NCBI GenBank assembly: GCA_947494545.1
Contig: CANLVH010000012.1
Coordinates: 32,388 to 96,387 of the forward strand
Origin: an uncultured Mesonia sp.
GTDB taxonomy: Bacteria; Bacteroidota; Bacteroidia; Flavobacteriales; Flavobacteriaceae
Direction of reading: 5' to 3'
DNA: 64,000 nucleotides
Numbering within the stretch: the stretch's first letter is position 1; each line of letters opens with the position of its first letter. A program made the translations under genes and the position numbers. A model generated the notes under the pieces. The model worked only from the letters and a program-made list of their open reading frames with translations, had not been told where the DNA came from and did not search any database. This document shows positions 43,756-52,131 of this stretch, in pieces.

Positions 43756-44865
43756 TTAATATTTACTGGCTAAATATGGAAAAACCTTCCACCAATCTAC
43801 ATCGCCTTCTTTTTTACCCAAACGTACAATAATTAATTCTTTTTCCGGATTTACATAGACGTATTGCCCTAAAAAACCGTCCATTAGAAAATCGCCGTTG
43901 CTGGTTGGTAACCAAAATTGGTATTGGTAATAAGCCGCGCTGCCATTACTAGTATCTATTTTTGTTGAGCGTTCTACCCACGATTTTGGTACAATTTGTT
44001 TTTCATGAAATTTACCTTTTTTAAGGTATAATCTTCCTAATTTGGCATAATCTATTGCGGTTGCATTTAAACAGCAAAAGCCTTTTTCTATGCCGTTTTT
44101 CTTATCTAAGCTCCAACTGGTGTTGTATTTTGCACCAATTGGTTGCCAGATTTTTTCTTCTAAATATTCTGAAACTGTTTTCTTGCCCAAAGCCCGGTCT
44201 AAAACCATAGTTAGTAATTGCGTAGAACCGCTGGTATACTCAAACGTGTTTTCTGCTTTGGGATTTATTTTTAAGCGTTTAGATTTTTTATCTAAATTTC
44301 TGCCGTAATAGAAAGCGGCGGCATCTGCAAACGGGCTGTAATAGCTTTCGCTGAAATCTAAACCGGAAGTCATTTGCAGTAATTCTTCTAGCTTAGTGTT
44401 TTGCAGTTTTTCGTCTTTTAAATCGCTTACGTATTTTCCTACGGAATCGTTTACGCTATTGATGTACTTTTCTTCTATGGCAATACCAATAAGCATAGAA
44501 ATAACCGATTTTGCCATTGAAAAAGAGGGTACAACGGATTTTTGCTCGTAGCCGTCAAAATACTTTTCGTAATGAATTGTATCGTTTTTTATAATAAGAA
44601 ACGCTAGCGTGTTTTGCTCTTCTAAATACTTTTCAAAAGACATTTCTACTCCTGTAGAATCGTTTTTGTATTTTTTAGGAACTTTGGCATTTGTAGTTTC
44701 CGTAAAGTGAAAAGTAGTTGCGGGAGCTTTAATGTTTCTTGCCGGAAATTTTTTATGGTCTTTTACATCTGCAAAATTATATACGATAAACCTGCCTACT
44801 TGGCAGGAAGTCAAATTTAAGAGTAAAGCTACCCCAAGTACCAAAAAAATGTTTCTAACCTTCAA
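43756..44865 (-). CDS. Serine hydrolase (beta-lactamase/PBP class C type) lipoprotein
   Basis: The 369-residue protein has a lipoprotein signal with Cys at 21 (LLNLTSCQ). The nucleophile motif SMAKS (SxxK) is near 117 and a Tyr-containing EYTSGST motif near 208 fits the class C fold. Such proteins can be D-amino acid peptidases, esterases or transpeptidase-like. The frame has no ATG near its start: the TTG at 44863-44865 is the only start that keeps the signal peptide. It lies 11 bases after the rnr stop. Confidence 0.85.
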   Translation of the reverse strand: MKVRNIFLVLGVALLLNLTSCQVGRFIVYNFADVKDHKKFPARNIKAPATTFHFTETTNAKVPKKYKNDSTGVEMSFEKYLEEQNTLAFLIIKNDTIHYEKYFDGYEQKSVVPSFSMAKSVISMLIGIAIEEKYINSVNDSVGKYVSDLKDEKLQNTKLEELLQMTSGLDFSESYYSPFADAAAFYYGRNLDKKSKRLKINPKAENTFEYTSGSTQLLTMVLDRALGKKTVSEYLEEKIWQPIGAKYNTSWSLDKKNGIEKGFCCLNATAIDYAKLGRLYLKKGKFHEKQIVPKSWVERSTKIDTSNGSAAYYQYQFWLPTSNGDFLMDGFLGQYVYVNPEKELIIVRLGKKEGDVDWWKVFPYLASKY

Positions 44866-44876
44866 AGCTCCTATTT

Positions 44877-47075
44877 TTAAACTTCTACCTCTTCTTTACT
44901 GCCTATTAAATTAAAATCTAATTGGCGTTTTACCAAATCTGCATTTTTTACCGTTACGTAAACTTCGTCTCCTAACTGATAGGTTTTTAAAGTATTTCTT
45001 CCTACAATGGCATATTTTTCTTGAACAAAATCAAAATGATCTTCTTTGATATCGCGCAATCTTATCATGCCTTCGCATTTGTTTTGCTCTATTTCTACAA
45101 AGATACCAAAATCTGTCACGCCAGAAATTACGCCTAAAAACTGTTCGTTTTCGTGATCTTTCATGAATTTTACTTGCATGTATTTTATAGAATCTCTTTC
45201 TGCATTGGTAGAAAAGACTTCCATATCGCTACAATGCGCACATTTTTCTTCGTATTTTTCTTGGTCTTTAGATTCTTTGCCGTCTAAATAATCTTGCAAT
45301 AAACGATGCACCATTACATCCGGATAACGACGTATGGGCGATGTAAAATGCGAATAATAATCAAAAGCAAGACCGTAATGACCAATGTTTTTGGTGCTGT
45401 AGTAAGCTTTGCTCATTGTTCTAATTGCCAAAGTATCTACCAAATTTTGCTCTTTTTTACCTTCTACATCTTTTAGCAAGCCGTTAATAGAACTGCTAAT
45501 ATTCTTTTTAGATTTTAAATTGAGTTTATGCCCAAATTGCGACACTAAATTTTGTAAAGCCACTAATTTTTCGCCATCAGGCTCATCGTGACAACGATAA
45601 ACAAAAGTTTTTTCAGGTTTCATTTTTCCTACAAACTCAGATACTTTTTTATTGGCCAACAGCATAAATTCTTCAATTAATTTATTGGCTTCTTTGGCGG
45701 TTTTAAAGTAAACGCCAATGGGTTCTTTATTTTCGTCTAAATTGAATTTAACTTCTACTTTATCAAAAGAAATAGCTCCTTTGCTCATACGTTTCGCACG
45801 CATTTTTCGCGCTAAGCCGTTTAAAGTAGAAACTGCTCCTACAATTTTAGGATCTACGGTATAGGCTTTTCCGTTTATAGCAATTTTTGGCGGAATATCA
45901 CCATTATTATTTTCTATAATATGTTGCGCTTCTTCGTAGGCAAATCTGGCATCGCTATAGGTTACCGTTCTACCAAACCATTGGTTTTTTACGTTGGCAG
46001 TTTTATCTATTTCGAATACTGCCGAAAAAGTATATTTTTCTTCGTTAGGCCGTAAGGAGCAGGCGTTGTTGGAAAGTACTTCCGGCAACATAGGTATTAC
46101 CCTGTCTACCAAATAAATAGAAGTTGCTCTATCGTACGCTTCTTGGTCTAAAATGCTACCGGGTTCTAAATAAAAAGCTACATCTGCAATATGAATACCT
46201 ACTTGGTAATTGCCGTTTTCTAAAACTTCAAAACTCAAAGCATCATCAAAATCTTTGGCATCTTTAGGGTCTATTGTAAAGGTAAGCGTGTCACGCATAT
46301 CGCGTCTTTTCTTAATCTCTTTTTCCTGAATAGAGGTATCTAATTTGGCAGCGTATTCTTCTACTTCTTTAGGAAAATCGTGCGGTAATTGATTTTCTGC
46401 TAAGATGGCTTGCATTTCTGTTTCGTGTACGCCGGGTTCTCCTAAAATTTCTACGATTTTACCAAAGGGTGAATCGGCAGATTTTGGCCAATCTTCTACT
46501 TCTGCAACTACAACTGTATTGTCTGGTGCGTCTTTGGTTTTCTTTTTAGGTATAAAAATATCGGTATACATTTTAGAGCCTTTTACCTCTACAAAGCCAA
46601 AGTCTTTTTGCATACGTAAAATACCTATAAATTTGTTTTTATTACGCTGTAAAATTTTTGTTACTTCGCCTTCGTTATTGCGGTTACCGCGTCTTTTGTA
46701 GATATAAACTTCCACCAAATCACCATCAAAGGCTTTGTTTAGGTTTTTATTGGGTACAAAAATGTCTTGTTCCAAACCTTCTACAACAATATATGCATCT
46801 CTGTTAGAAGTTAGATCTACTATACCTTCTACATAATCTCGTTTTTGGTTGGTTTTAAACTTGCCTTTATCTGTTTCTAAAATTTGCTTTTTACCGGCCA
46901 AATGCGCCAACTTTCTAATAATTTGGTTCCGGCTGTTAGCATCGTCTACCTTTAATTTTGCGGCTATTTGTTTGTAGTTTAGCGCTTTATTCTCTTTGCG
47001 GAGTATATCTAAAATCTTTTTACTCAGATTGGCTATTTTGGCATTCTTCTTTTTGTTCTTGTTATTTCTTGTCAT
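44877..47075 (-). CDS. rnr: Ribonuclease R
   Basis: The 732-residue RNase II-family exonuclease has a winged-helix start (ILDILRKENKALNYKQIAAKL), cold-shock domains, the RNB catalytic segment TIDPKDAKDFDDALS near 263 with its Asp cluster, and a C-terminal S1 domain (FLGVISGVTDFGIFVEI) near 635. It degrades structured RNA from the 3' end. A complete promoter is seen upstream. Length is at the short end of the family. Confidence 0.95.
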   Translation of the reverse strand: MTRNNKNKKKNAKIANLSKKILDILRKENKALNYKQIAAKLKVDDANSRNQIIRKLAHLAGKKQILETDKGKFKTNQKRDYVEGIVDLTSNRDAYIVVEGLEQDIFVPNKNLNKAFDGDLVEVYIYKRRGNRNNEGEVTKILQRNKNKFIGILRMQKDFGFVEVKGSKMYTDIFIPKKKTKDAPDNTVVVAEVEDWPKSADSPFGKIVEILGEPGVHETEMQAILAENQLPHDFPKEVEEYAAKLDTSIQEKEIKKRRDMRDTLTFTIDPKDAKDFDDALSFEVLENGNYQVGIHIADVAFYLEPGSILDQEAYDRATSIYLVDRVIPMLPEVLSNNACSLRPNEEKYTFSAVFEIDKTANVKNQWFGRTVTYSDARFAYEEAQHIIENNNGDIPPKIAINGKAYTVDPKIVGAVSTLNGLARKMRAKRMSKGAISFDKVEVKFNLDENKEPIGVYFKTAKEANKLIEEFMLLANKKVSEFVGKMKPEKTFVYRCHDEPDGEKLVALQNLVSQFGHKLNLKSKKNISSSINGLLKDVEGKKEQNLVDTLAIRTMSKAYYSTKNIGHYGLAFDYYSHFTSPIRRYPDVMVHRLLQDYLDGKESKDQEKYEEKCAHCSDMEVFSTNAERDSIKYMQVKFMKDHENEQFLGVISGVTDFGIFVEIEQNKCEGMIRLRDIKEDHFDFVQEKYAIVGRNTLKTYQLGDEVYVTVKNADLVKRQLDFNLIGSKEEVEV

Positions 47076-47196
47076 TTATAAAATTCTATTTCCTTTTTAA
47101 AAGTACGGTTTAAATTTGATTTGAAATGGCTTTGCCATTAAAGTTTTGTTAAGTATAGGTTGGTTTTAGGCTAACTTAGTTGGAAATTTTAAGACG

Positions 47197-47227
47197 CAAA
47201 AATACTTTTCCGTAAAGTATAGCACAA
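47197..47227 (-). promoter_or_regulatory. Promoter of rnr
   Basis: On the minus strand TTG (47227-47225) is followed after 20 bases by TATTTTTG (47204-47197), matching both Bacteroidota promoter elements at the standard spacing. The TTCCGTAAAG word at 47208-47217 lies inside the spacer, so anything binding it could affect rnr transcription. Confidence 0.6.
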
Positions 47228-47398
47228 GCTTTGTTTACCGATTAAAAAATCATTGTTTTTATTTTTAGCAATGCTTCAAAAATAAGTAAAGATTATGGTA
47301 TTATTATTATAAAAATACTACCAAAACTTTATAAATAGCAATTAAACGCGTGATATATAAAGTGATTTCTTATTTACTCTTAAAAATAATTTAATATT

Positions 47399-47431
47399 TT
47401 GTTAAAATTAAACTAATTTTTTATAAATTTG
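47399..47431 (+). promoter_or_regulatory. Promoter of the small ORF at 47446
   Basis: TTG at 47399-47401 and TAAATTTG at 47424-47431 match the -33 and -7 elements, with 22 bases between them. The ATG follows 14 bases after the -7 box. Confidence 0.5.
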
Positions 47432-47445
47432 TAGTTATATAATTT

Positions 47446-47610
47446 ATGACCGTTATGTCACAGTCCAAAAAACTACTTTTATATTTTATAATTATCTTCT
47501 TGGTAGGATTGGTAACGGTAATGGTATATATTAATATTTCTTTAAACAATACTACTCCTACAGAAGTTACACGCCAAACCCCTTCGGCTTCTGTAAGTTA
47601 TACTTCTTAA
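47446..47610 (+). CDS. Small single-span membrane protein
   Basis: This 54-residue frame (ATG 47446, TAA 47608-47610) encodes a short basic start (MTVMSQSKK), one hydrophobic helix over residues 10-31 (LLLYFIIIFLVGLVTVMVYI) and a polar Thr/Ser-rich tail. A matching promoter stands just upstream and the DUF2007 gene follows 36 bases later. A second ATG (codon 4) is an equally possible start. No family was recognised; the hydrophobic pattern and the promoter are what support it as real. Confidence 0.6.
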   Translation: MTVMSQSKKLLLYFIIIFLVGLVTVMVYINISLNNTTPTEVTRQTPSASVSYTS

Positions 47611-47646
47611 TTTTTTATTTTTGCGTACCTTTAGCAGAAAATTTGT

Positions 47647-47886
47647 ATGCATAACTACATTTGTTTGGCAAGGTTTACGTATACCTTTGAGTATGCTGTT
47701 TTAAAACTCTTACTGCAGCGCGAGGGTCTGCGCTTTTATTTTGAAAACGAAACCTTGGTAAACATCGCTCCTTTTTATTCTAACGCTTTAGGCGGAATTG
47801 CCTTAAAAGTTCATCCGGAAGATGTGGGCGTAGCTACGCAAATTTTAACCGATTTTAAAAATCAATCTCCTTTAAAAAAAGTTTAG
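47647..47886 (+). CDS. DUF2007-type putative signal-transducing protein
   Basis: The 79-residue protein starts with LARFTYTFEYAVLKLLLQREGLRFYF and has NALGGIALKVHPEDVGVATQIL in its second half, the pattern of DUF2007, a small GlnB-like fold. Its role is not known. A near-match to the -7 box (TACCTTTA at 47626) lies upstream. It borders the AT-rich candidate origin region. Confidence 0.8.
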   Translation: MHNYICLARFTYTFEYAVLKLLLQREGLRFYFENETLVNIAPFYSNALGGIALKVHPEDVGVATQILTDFKNQSPLKKV

Positions 47887-48352
47887 ATGTTGTTAACACT
47901 ATATATCATCATCTTTTCTTTTTTATAAATTTTTAAAACTTAAATGATGTATATTATTGCTTGTTAATAGCGGGATATTAATAGCATTTTTTATTAGGAA
48001 TTTTAAATAATACTAATGCATAAACAAAGTGTTATAAAAATGTTAATAGTAAATACTTGAAAACAAAGGCTTTTATAAACTTTATCAACATTTGTTTATG
48101 GATAATGAAGGTTAAAATTGTTTACTCTTTAAGTTAAAAATAGATGTTTATAAGTAGGTTTTGGTTCTTTATAACTTCTCAAGAATTTCTAACAAATCTA
48201 TTTTGATATACCGAAAATTTGTCCCTATTGAAAAATATTTCTAATAAACAAAAATAGCTTATCAAAACTAATCCCAAGTTATGCACAATTTCTGTTAATT
48301 GTTAGCCCTATGAAAACTAACAGATTAGCTTTTTTAATTAACAAGCTAAAAA
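47887..48352. other. AT-rich gap with DnaA-box-like words, candidate oriC
   Basis: This stretch without genes is strikingly AT-rich. It contains TTATGCACA (48279-48287), TTATCAACA (48082-48090), TTATCCATA on the minus strand (48097-48105) and TTATCAAAA (48259-48267), all close to the DnaA box TTATCCACA. Genes to the left run mostly on the minus strand, and those just right on the plus strand. Small hand counts show the C excess on the plus strand weakening across this point. No open frame is seen. The call is tentative. Confidence 0.35.
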
Positions 48353-48383
48353 TTGTGGGTAGAAAATGCTTTCTTTACCTTTG
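48353..48383 (+). promoter_or_regulatory. Promoter of rpiB
   Basis: TTG at 48353-48355 and TACCTTTG at 48376-48383, with 20 bases between, match the Bacteroidota promoter exactly. The rpiB ATG follows 24 bases later. Confidence 0.7.
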
Positions 48384-48407
48384 TAAAACACTATAAATAC
48401 TATACTT

Positions 48408-48839
48408 ATGAAAATTGCAATAGGTAACGATCACGCCGGTACGGCTTACAAAAAAGCCCTTGTTAATTATCTCAAACATCAAAATATTACCACCAATAAT
48501 CACGGTACAGATTCTGAAGATAGTGTAGACTATCCAGATTTTGTGCATCCGGTGGCAAAAGAAGTAGAAGATAAAAAAGTAGATTTTGGTATTATAATTT
48601 GCGGAAGCGGTAACGGCGCTGCTATGACGGCAAACAAACATCAAGACGTGCGAGCAGCATTATGTTGGAACGCAGAAATAGCCGAGCTGGCCAGAAAACA
48701 CAACAATGCTAATGTACTTAGCATACCTGCCAGATACGTTTCTGAAGACGAAGCTTTAGAAATGCTAAAAGTGTTTTTATCTACAGATTTTGAAGCCGGC
48801 CGTCACGAGCGTCGCGTAGATAAAATTGCTTGTAAATAA
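48408..48839 (+). CDS. rpiB: Ribose-5-phosphate isomerase B
   Basis: The 143-residue protein has the LacAB/RpiB motifs IAIGNDHAGTAYK at 3-15, DYPDFVHPVAKEV, and GIIICGSGNGAAMTANKH with the active-site Cys near 67, then RAALCWNAEIAELARKHNNANVL. It interconverts ribose-5-phosphate and ribulose-5-phosphate. It heads a plus-strand run with the CDF transporter eight bases downstream. Confidence 0.95.
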   Translation: MKIAIGNDHAGTAYKKALVNYLKHQNITTNNHGTDSEDSVDYPDFVHPVAKEVEDKKVDFGIIICGSGNGAAMTANKHQDVRAALCWNAEIAELARKHNNANVLSIPARYVSEDEALEMLKVFLSTDFEAGRHERRVDKIACK

Positions 48840-48847
48840 GTAACACC

Positions 48848-49750
48848 ATGAGCCACGAGCACCAACATTCTTCCGCGTTAAGCAGTAAAAATTTAGTTAT
48901 TTCTATTGTTTTAAATGTTGTAATTACCGTGGCACAAGTTATTGGTGGTTTTGTAAGTGGTAGTCTTTCGTTACTTTCTGATGCACTTCATAATTTTACA
49001 GATGTAGTTAGTCTTCTTATAAGTTTATTGGCTAATAAAATGGCCAAAAAAGATGCTTCTTTAAATAAAACATTTGGCTATAAGCGCGCCGAAATTATTG
49101 CTGCGTTTATCAATGCTGCTTCCTTAATGGTAATTGCTACTTTACTTATAAAAGAAGCCATTACCCGTTTTATCAATCCGCAAGAAATAGATTCTAGCTT
49201 GGTAATTTGGCTGGCAATTTTGGCAATTGCTGGTAACGGTATTAGTGTCTTGATAATGAAAAAAGACAGCAAAGCCAATATGAATATGCGCTCTGCCTAT
49301 TTGCATTTGTTAACAGATATGTTGGCTTCTGTGGCGGTTTTGATAGGTGGTTTATTAATGAAATATTACCAAATTTATTGGTTAGACAGCGTTTTGACCG
49401 CGGCTATTGCTGTTTATTTAATAATTGTAGGTTGGGATTTATTAAAATCTTCGTTTAAAGTTTTAATGCTTTTTACCCCCAACGAAATTATTATAAAAGA
49501 CATTGTAAAAGAAACTTCTAAAATAGACGGTGTTAAAAACATACACCATATACATATATGGCAATTAAACGAAGAAGAATTGCATTTGGAAGCGCATATA
49601 GATTTGTTAAACAATATTCGTCTGTCTGAATTTGACCAAATTTTAGAAAAAATAGAAGAAATGTTACGCCAAAAATTCGGTATTAACCATGTTAATATTC
49701 AGCCAGAATACAATAAACCGGATAGTAAAGATATAATTGTACAAGATTAA
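48848..49750 (+). CDS. Cation diffusion facilitator (CzcD/ZitB-like)
   Basis: The 300-residue protein has six membrane helices with the metal-site motifs SDALHNFTDV near 39-48 and HLLTDMLAS near 155, and a C-terminal cytoplasmic domain with DGVKNIHHIHIWQL. The N-terminus is His-rich (MSHEHQHSS). It exports zinc or related divalent metals in exchange for protons. It lies between rpiB and the acetyltransferase gene with very short gaps. Confidence 0.93.
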   Translation: MSHEHQHSSALSSKNLVISIVLNVVITVAQVIGGFVSGSLSLLSDALHNFTDVVSLLISLLANKMAKKDASLNKTFGYKRAEIIAAFINAASLMVIATLLIKEAITRFINPQEIDSSLVIWLAILAIAGNGISVLIMKKDSKANMNMRSAYLHLLTDMLASVAVLIGGLLMKYYQIYWLDSVLTAAIAVYLIIVGWDLLKSSFKVLMLFTPNEIIIKDIVKETSKIDGVKNIHHIHIWQLNEEELHLEAHIDLLNNIRLSEFDQILEKIEEMLRQKFGINHVNIQPEYNKPDSKDIIVQD

Positions 49751-49755
49751 GACGA

Positions 49756-50211
49756 ATGAAATTAAAATTTAGCTTTAAAAAATTTGAAGAATTAAGCTTA
49801 ACGGAATTATATGCAATCCTGCAATTGCGTTCAGAAATATTTGTGGTAGAACAAGATTGCATTTACCAAGATATAGATGGTAAAGATGCCGAAGCTCTAC
49901 ACATAATTGGTAAAAAAAACGATAAAATTGTTGCCTATGCGCGTTGTTTTGCTCCGGGTTTTTATTTTGAAGAAGCAGCTATTGGTCGGGTTTTGGTAAG
50001 CAAAAAGGAACGTAAACAAGAGTTTGCGCATCAATTAATGAAAGCTTCCTTACAAGCTATACAACAAGTTTACCACACCACTACCATAAAACTTTCTGCC
50101 CAACAATATCTTACTAAATTTTACGAAAAACACGGTTTTGTAATTACCGGTAAAGGCTATTTAGAAGACGGCATTCCGCATATAGCTATGTGCAAAAAAA
50201 GTAATTTATAG
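49756..50211 (+). CDS. GNAT acetyltransferase, ElaA-like
   Basis: The 151-residue protein matches ElaA-type GNAT enzymes: ELYAILQLRSEIFVVEQDCIYQDIDGKD near 18-45, AAIGRVLVSKKERKQEFAHQLM (acetyl-CoA binding segment) and KFYEKHGFVITGKGYLEDGIPHI. It would transfer acetyl to an amine of unknown identity. It follows the CDF gene by five bases. Confidence 0.9.
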   Translation: MKLKFSFKKFEELSLTELYAILQLRSEIFVVEQDCIYQDIDGKDAEALHIIGKKNDKIVAYARCFAPGFYFEEAAIGRVLVSKKERKQEFAHQLMKASLQAIQQVYHTTTIKLSAQQYLTKFYEKHGFVITGKGYLEDGIPHIAMCKKSNL

Positions 50212-50324
50212 CTATATTATTCTAATAGACCAAAGTCTTTCCAAAGAAATATAGTGCGTTTAAAACTTCAGAAAACTAATTAATCTTCCCTTCTTTACAG
50301 CTTTTTATAGGCAACTTTCCGGGC

Positions 50325-50355
50325 TTGTCTAAAAAAAATATTATCTCTACTTTTG
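50325..50355 (+). promoter_or_regulatory. Promoter of the SulP gene
   Basis: TTG at 50325-50327 and TACTTTTG at 50348-50355 are separated by 20 bases, a full Bacteroidota promoter. The inverted words TTGTCTAAAA (50325) and TTTTAGACAG (50362-50371) flank the -7 box, so a regulator or a hairpin could act here. Confidence 0.6.
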
Positions 50356-50416
50356 CGCGCTATTTTAGACAGGTATTTTTCTTGTGTTCTAAAGTATAAA
50401 AATAGACAAAAAGTAC

Positions 50417-51946
50417 ATGAAAAAAATTTTCAACCTATTTGATTTTCAGCAGAAAGTAAATTATAAAACCGAAATTTTAGCCGGACTTACCGTAGCCTTG
50501 GCTTTAATTCCCGAAGCTATTGCTTTTGCATTTATTGCAGAATTATCACCACTAACCGGTTTATATGCTGCTTTTGTAATGGGTTTGATAACTGCCATTT
50601 TTGGTGGGCGTCCCGGGCAAATTTCCGGAGCAACCGGAGCTGTAGCCGTGGTTATTGTAGCTTTATCTATTTCGCACGGCGCAGAATATATTTTTGCTAC
50701 CGTAATTTTAGCCGGGGTTTTACAAATTCTGGCGGGAGTTTTACGCTTGGGTAAACTTATGCGTTTGGTACCACATCCGGTAATTTTCGGTTTTGTAAAC
50801 GGCTTGGCGGTAATCATATTTATGTCGCAACTAGATCAATTTAAAGACGCTAGTGGCAATTGGTTAACCGGTACGCCTTTGTATGTTTTATTAGGTTTGG
50901 TTGGTATTACAATGCTTATAATTTGGGGTTTACCAAAATTAACCAAAGTTTTTCCTTCTTCTTTAGCGGCAATTTTAGTGGTTTTTGGTTTGGTGGTAGC
51001 ATTTAATATAGATACAAGAACCGTTGGCGATATAGCTTCTATAAAAGGAGGTTTTCCGCCATTTCACATTCCAATGGTGCCATTTAATTGGGAAACTTTA
51101 AGCCTTATTTTTCCGTATGCGGCAATTATGGCCGGCGTTGGTTTGATAGAGAGTTTACTTACTCTAAACATTATAGACGAAATTACCGAAACCCGTGGTA
51201 ATGGTAACAAAGAATGTATTGCGCAGGGTTCTGCCAATATGCTTTCCGGTTTTTTCTCCGGTATGGGCGGTTGCGCAATGCTTGGCCAAAGTTTAATTAA
51301 CGTTTCTTCCGGGGCAAGAGCGCGTTTGTCTGGAATTGTAGCAGCCGTAATGTTGTTAATTTTTATCATGTTTGGGTCTGGTATAATTTCGCTTTTACCA
51401 ATGGCAGCGCTTACCGGCGTTATGATTATGGTTGCTATTGGTACGTTTGAATGGGCAAGTTTAAACACGATTAACAAAATGCCAAAATCAGATATTTTAG
51501 TAATGGTCTTGGTTACTTTGGTAACTATATTTTTGCATAATTTGGCTTTGGCCGTATTGGTTGGAGTAATAATTTCTGCTTTGGTTTTTGCTTGGGATAA
51601 TGCCAAAAGAATACGAGCACGCAAGCATATTGACGAAAATGGCGTAAAACACTACGAAATTTACGGACCTTTATTTTTTGGTTCTACAACAGTTTTTAAT
51701 AGCAAATTTGATGTTTTAAACGATCCCGAAGAAGTGGTAATCGACTTTTCGGAAAGCCGTGTGGTAGATATGTCTGCCATTGAAGCGTTAAACAAACTTA
51801 CCGCGCGCTATTTAAAACAAGGTAAAAAAATTCATTTAAAACATTTAAGTCCGGATTGCCGTAAACTTTTACATAATGCCGATAAAATTATAGATGTAAA
51901 TATCATAGAAGATCCACATTATAAAGTGGTAGTAGATGACGTATAA
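50417..51946 (+). CDS. SulP family anion transporter with STAS domain
   Basis: The 509-residue protein has about 11-12 membrane helices with the SulP signature ALALIPEAIAFAFIAELSPLTGLYAAF at about 27-53, and a C-terminal STAS domain (about 410-505, with VIDFSESRVVDMSAIEALNKL). SulP proteins move sulfate, bicarbonate or other anions. It could feed sulfate to the PAPS pathway, but it is 40 kb from those genes and bicarbonate is equally possible. It has its own promoter. Confidence 0.92.
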   Translation: MKKIFNLFDFQQKVNYKTEILAGLTVALALIPEAIAFAFIAELSPLTGLYAAFVMGLITAIFGGRPGQISGATGAVAVVIVALSISHGAEYIFATVILAGVLQILAGVLRLGKLMRLVPHPVIFGFVNGLAVIIFMSQLDQFKDASGNWLTGTPLYVLLGLVGITMLIIWGLPKLTKVFPSSLAAILVVFGLVVAFNIDTRTVGDIASIKGGFPPFHIPMVPFNWETLSLIFPYAAIMAGVGLIESLLTLNIIDEITETRGNGNKECIAQGSANMLSGFFSGMGGCAMLGQSLINVSSGARARLSGIVAAVMLLIFIMFGSGIISLLPMAALTGVMIMVAIGTFEWASLNTINKMPKSDILVMVLVTLVTIFLHNLALAVLVGVIISALVFAWDNAKRIRARKHIDENGVKHYEIYGPLFFGSTTVFNSKFDVLNDPEEVVIDFSESRVVDMSAIEALNKLTARYLKQGKKIHLKHLSPDCRKLLHNADKIIDVNIIEDPHYKVVVDDV

Positions 51947-51960
51947 TTTCTTTACGGAAT

Positions 51961-52060
51961 TACAAGGGGTTACAGCATTCCAGCAAGGGGTTTTAACCTC
52001 TTGTAAAAAAACTCTCTTTTCAACAAGCGGTTTTAACAAGGGGTTTTTAACCCCTTGTAA
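51961..52060. repeat. Cluster of ACAAGGGGTT palindromic units
   Basis: Four variants of the word ACAAGGGGTT stand within 100 bases: at about 51962, 51983, 52023 (as ACAAGCGGTT) and 52036. The last forms a perfect hairpin, ACAAGGGGTT (52036-52045), TTT, AACCCCTTGT (52049-52058). The second forms the same hairpin with one mismatch. They follow the SulP stop and may end its transcript, but no T run follows the last stem, so a mobile palindrome is also possible. Confidence 0.65.
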
Positions 52061-52131
52061 CCTTTAGTGAAAAAACTAAGGTCACATTCCGATTAATGTG
52101 TATTTTAAAGCAATAATCTAGCTTTTACACC

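Larger units (their letters stand above)
47076..47445. other. Divergent promoter region between rnr and small membrane ORF
   Basis: These 370 AT-rich bases hold the rnr promoter (minus) and the promoter of the small ORF at 47446 (plus). One copy of TTCCGTAAAG (47208) lies within the spacer of the rnr promoter. No other coding sequence is apparent. Confidence 0.6.

Noticed and set aside
51064..51624. Minus-strand 186-codon open frame inside the SulP gene
   Set aside because: Ile/Thr/Pro-rich shadow of a membrane protein with no family features.
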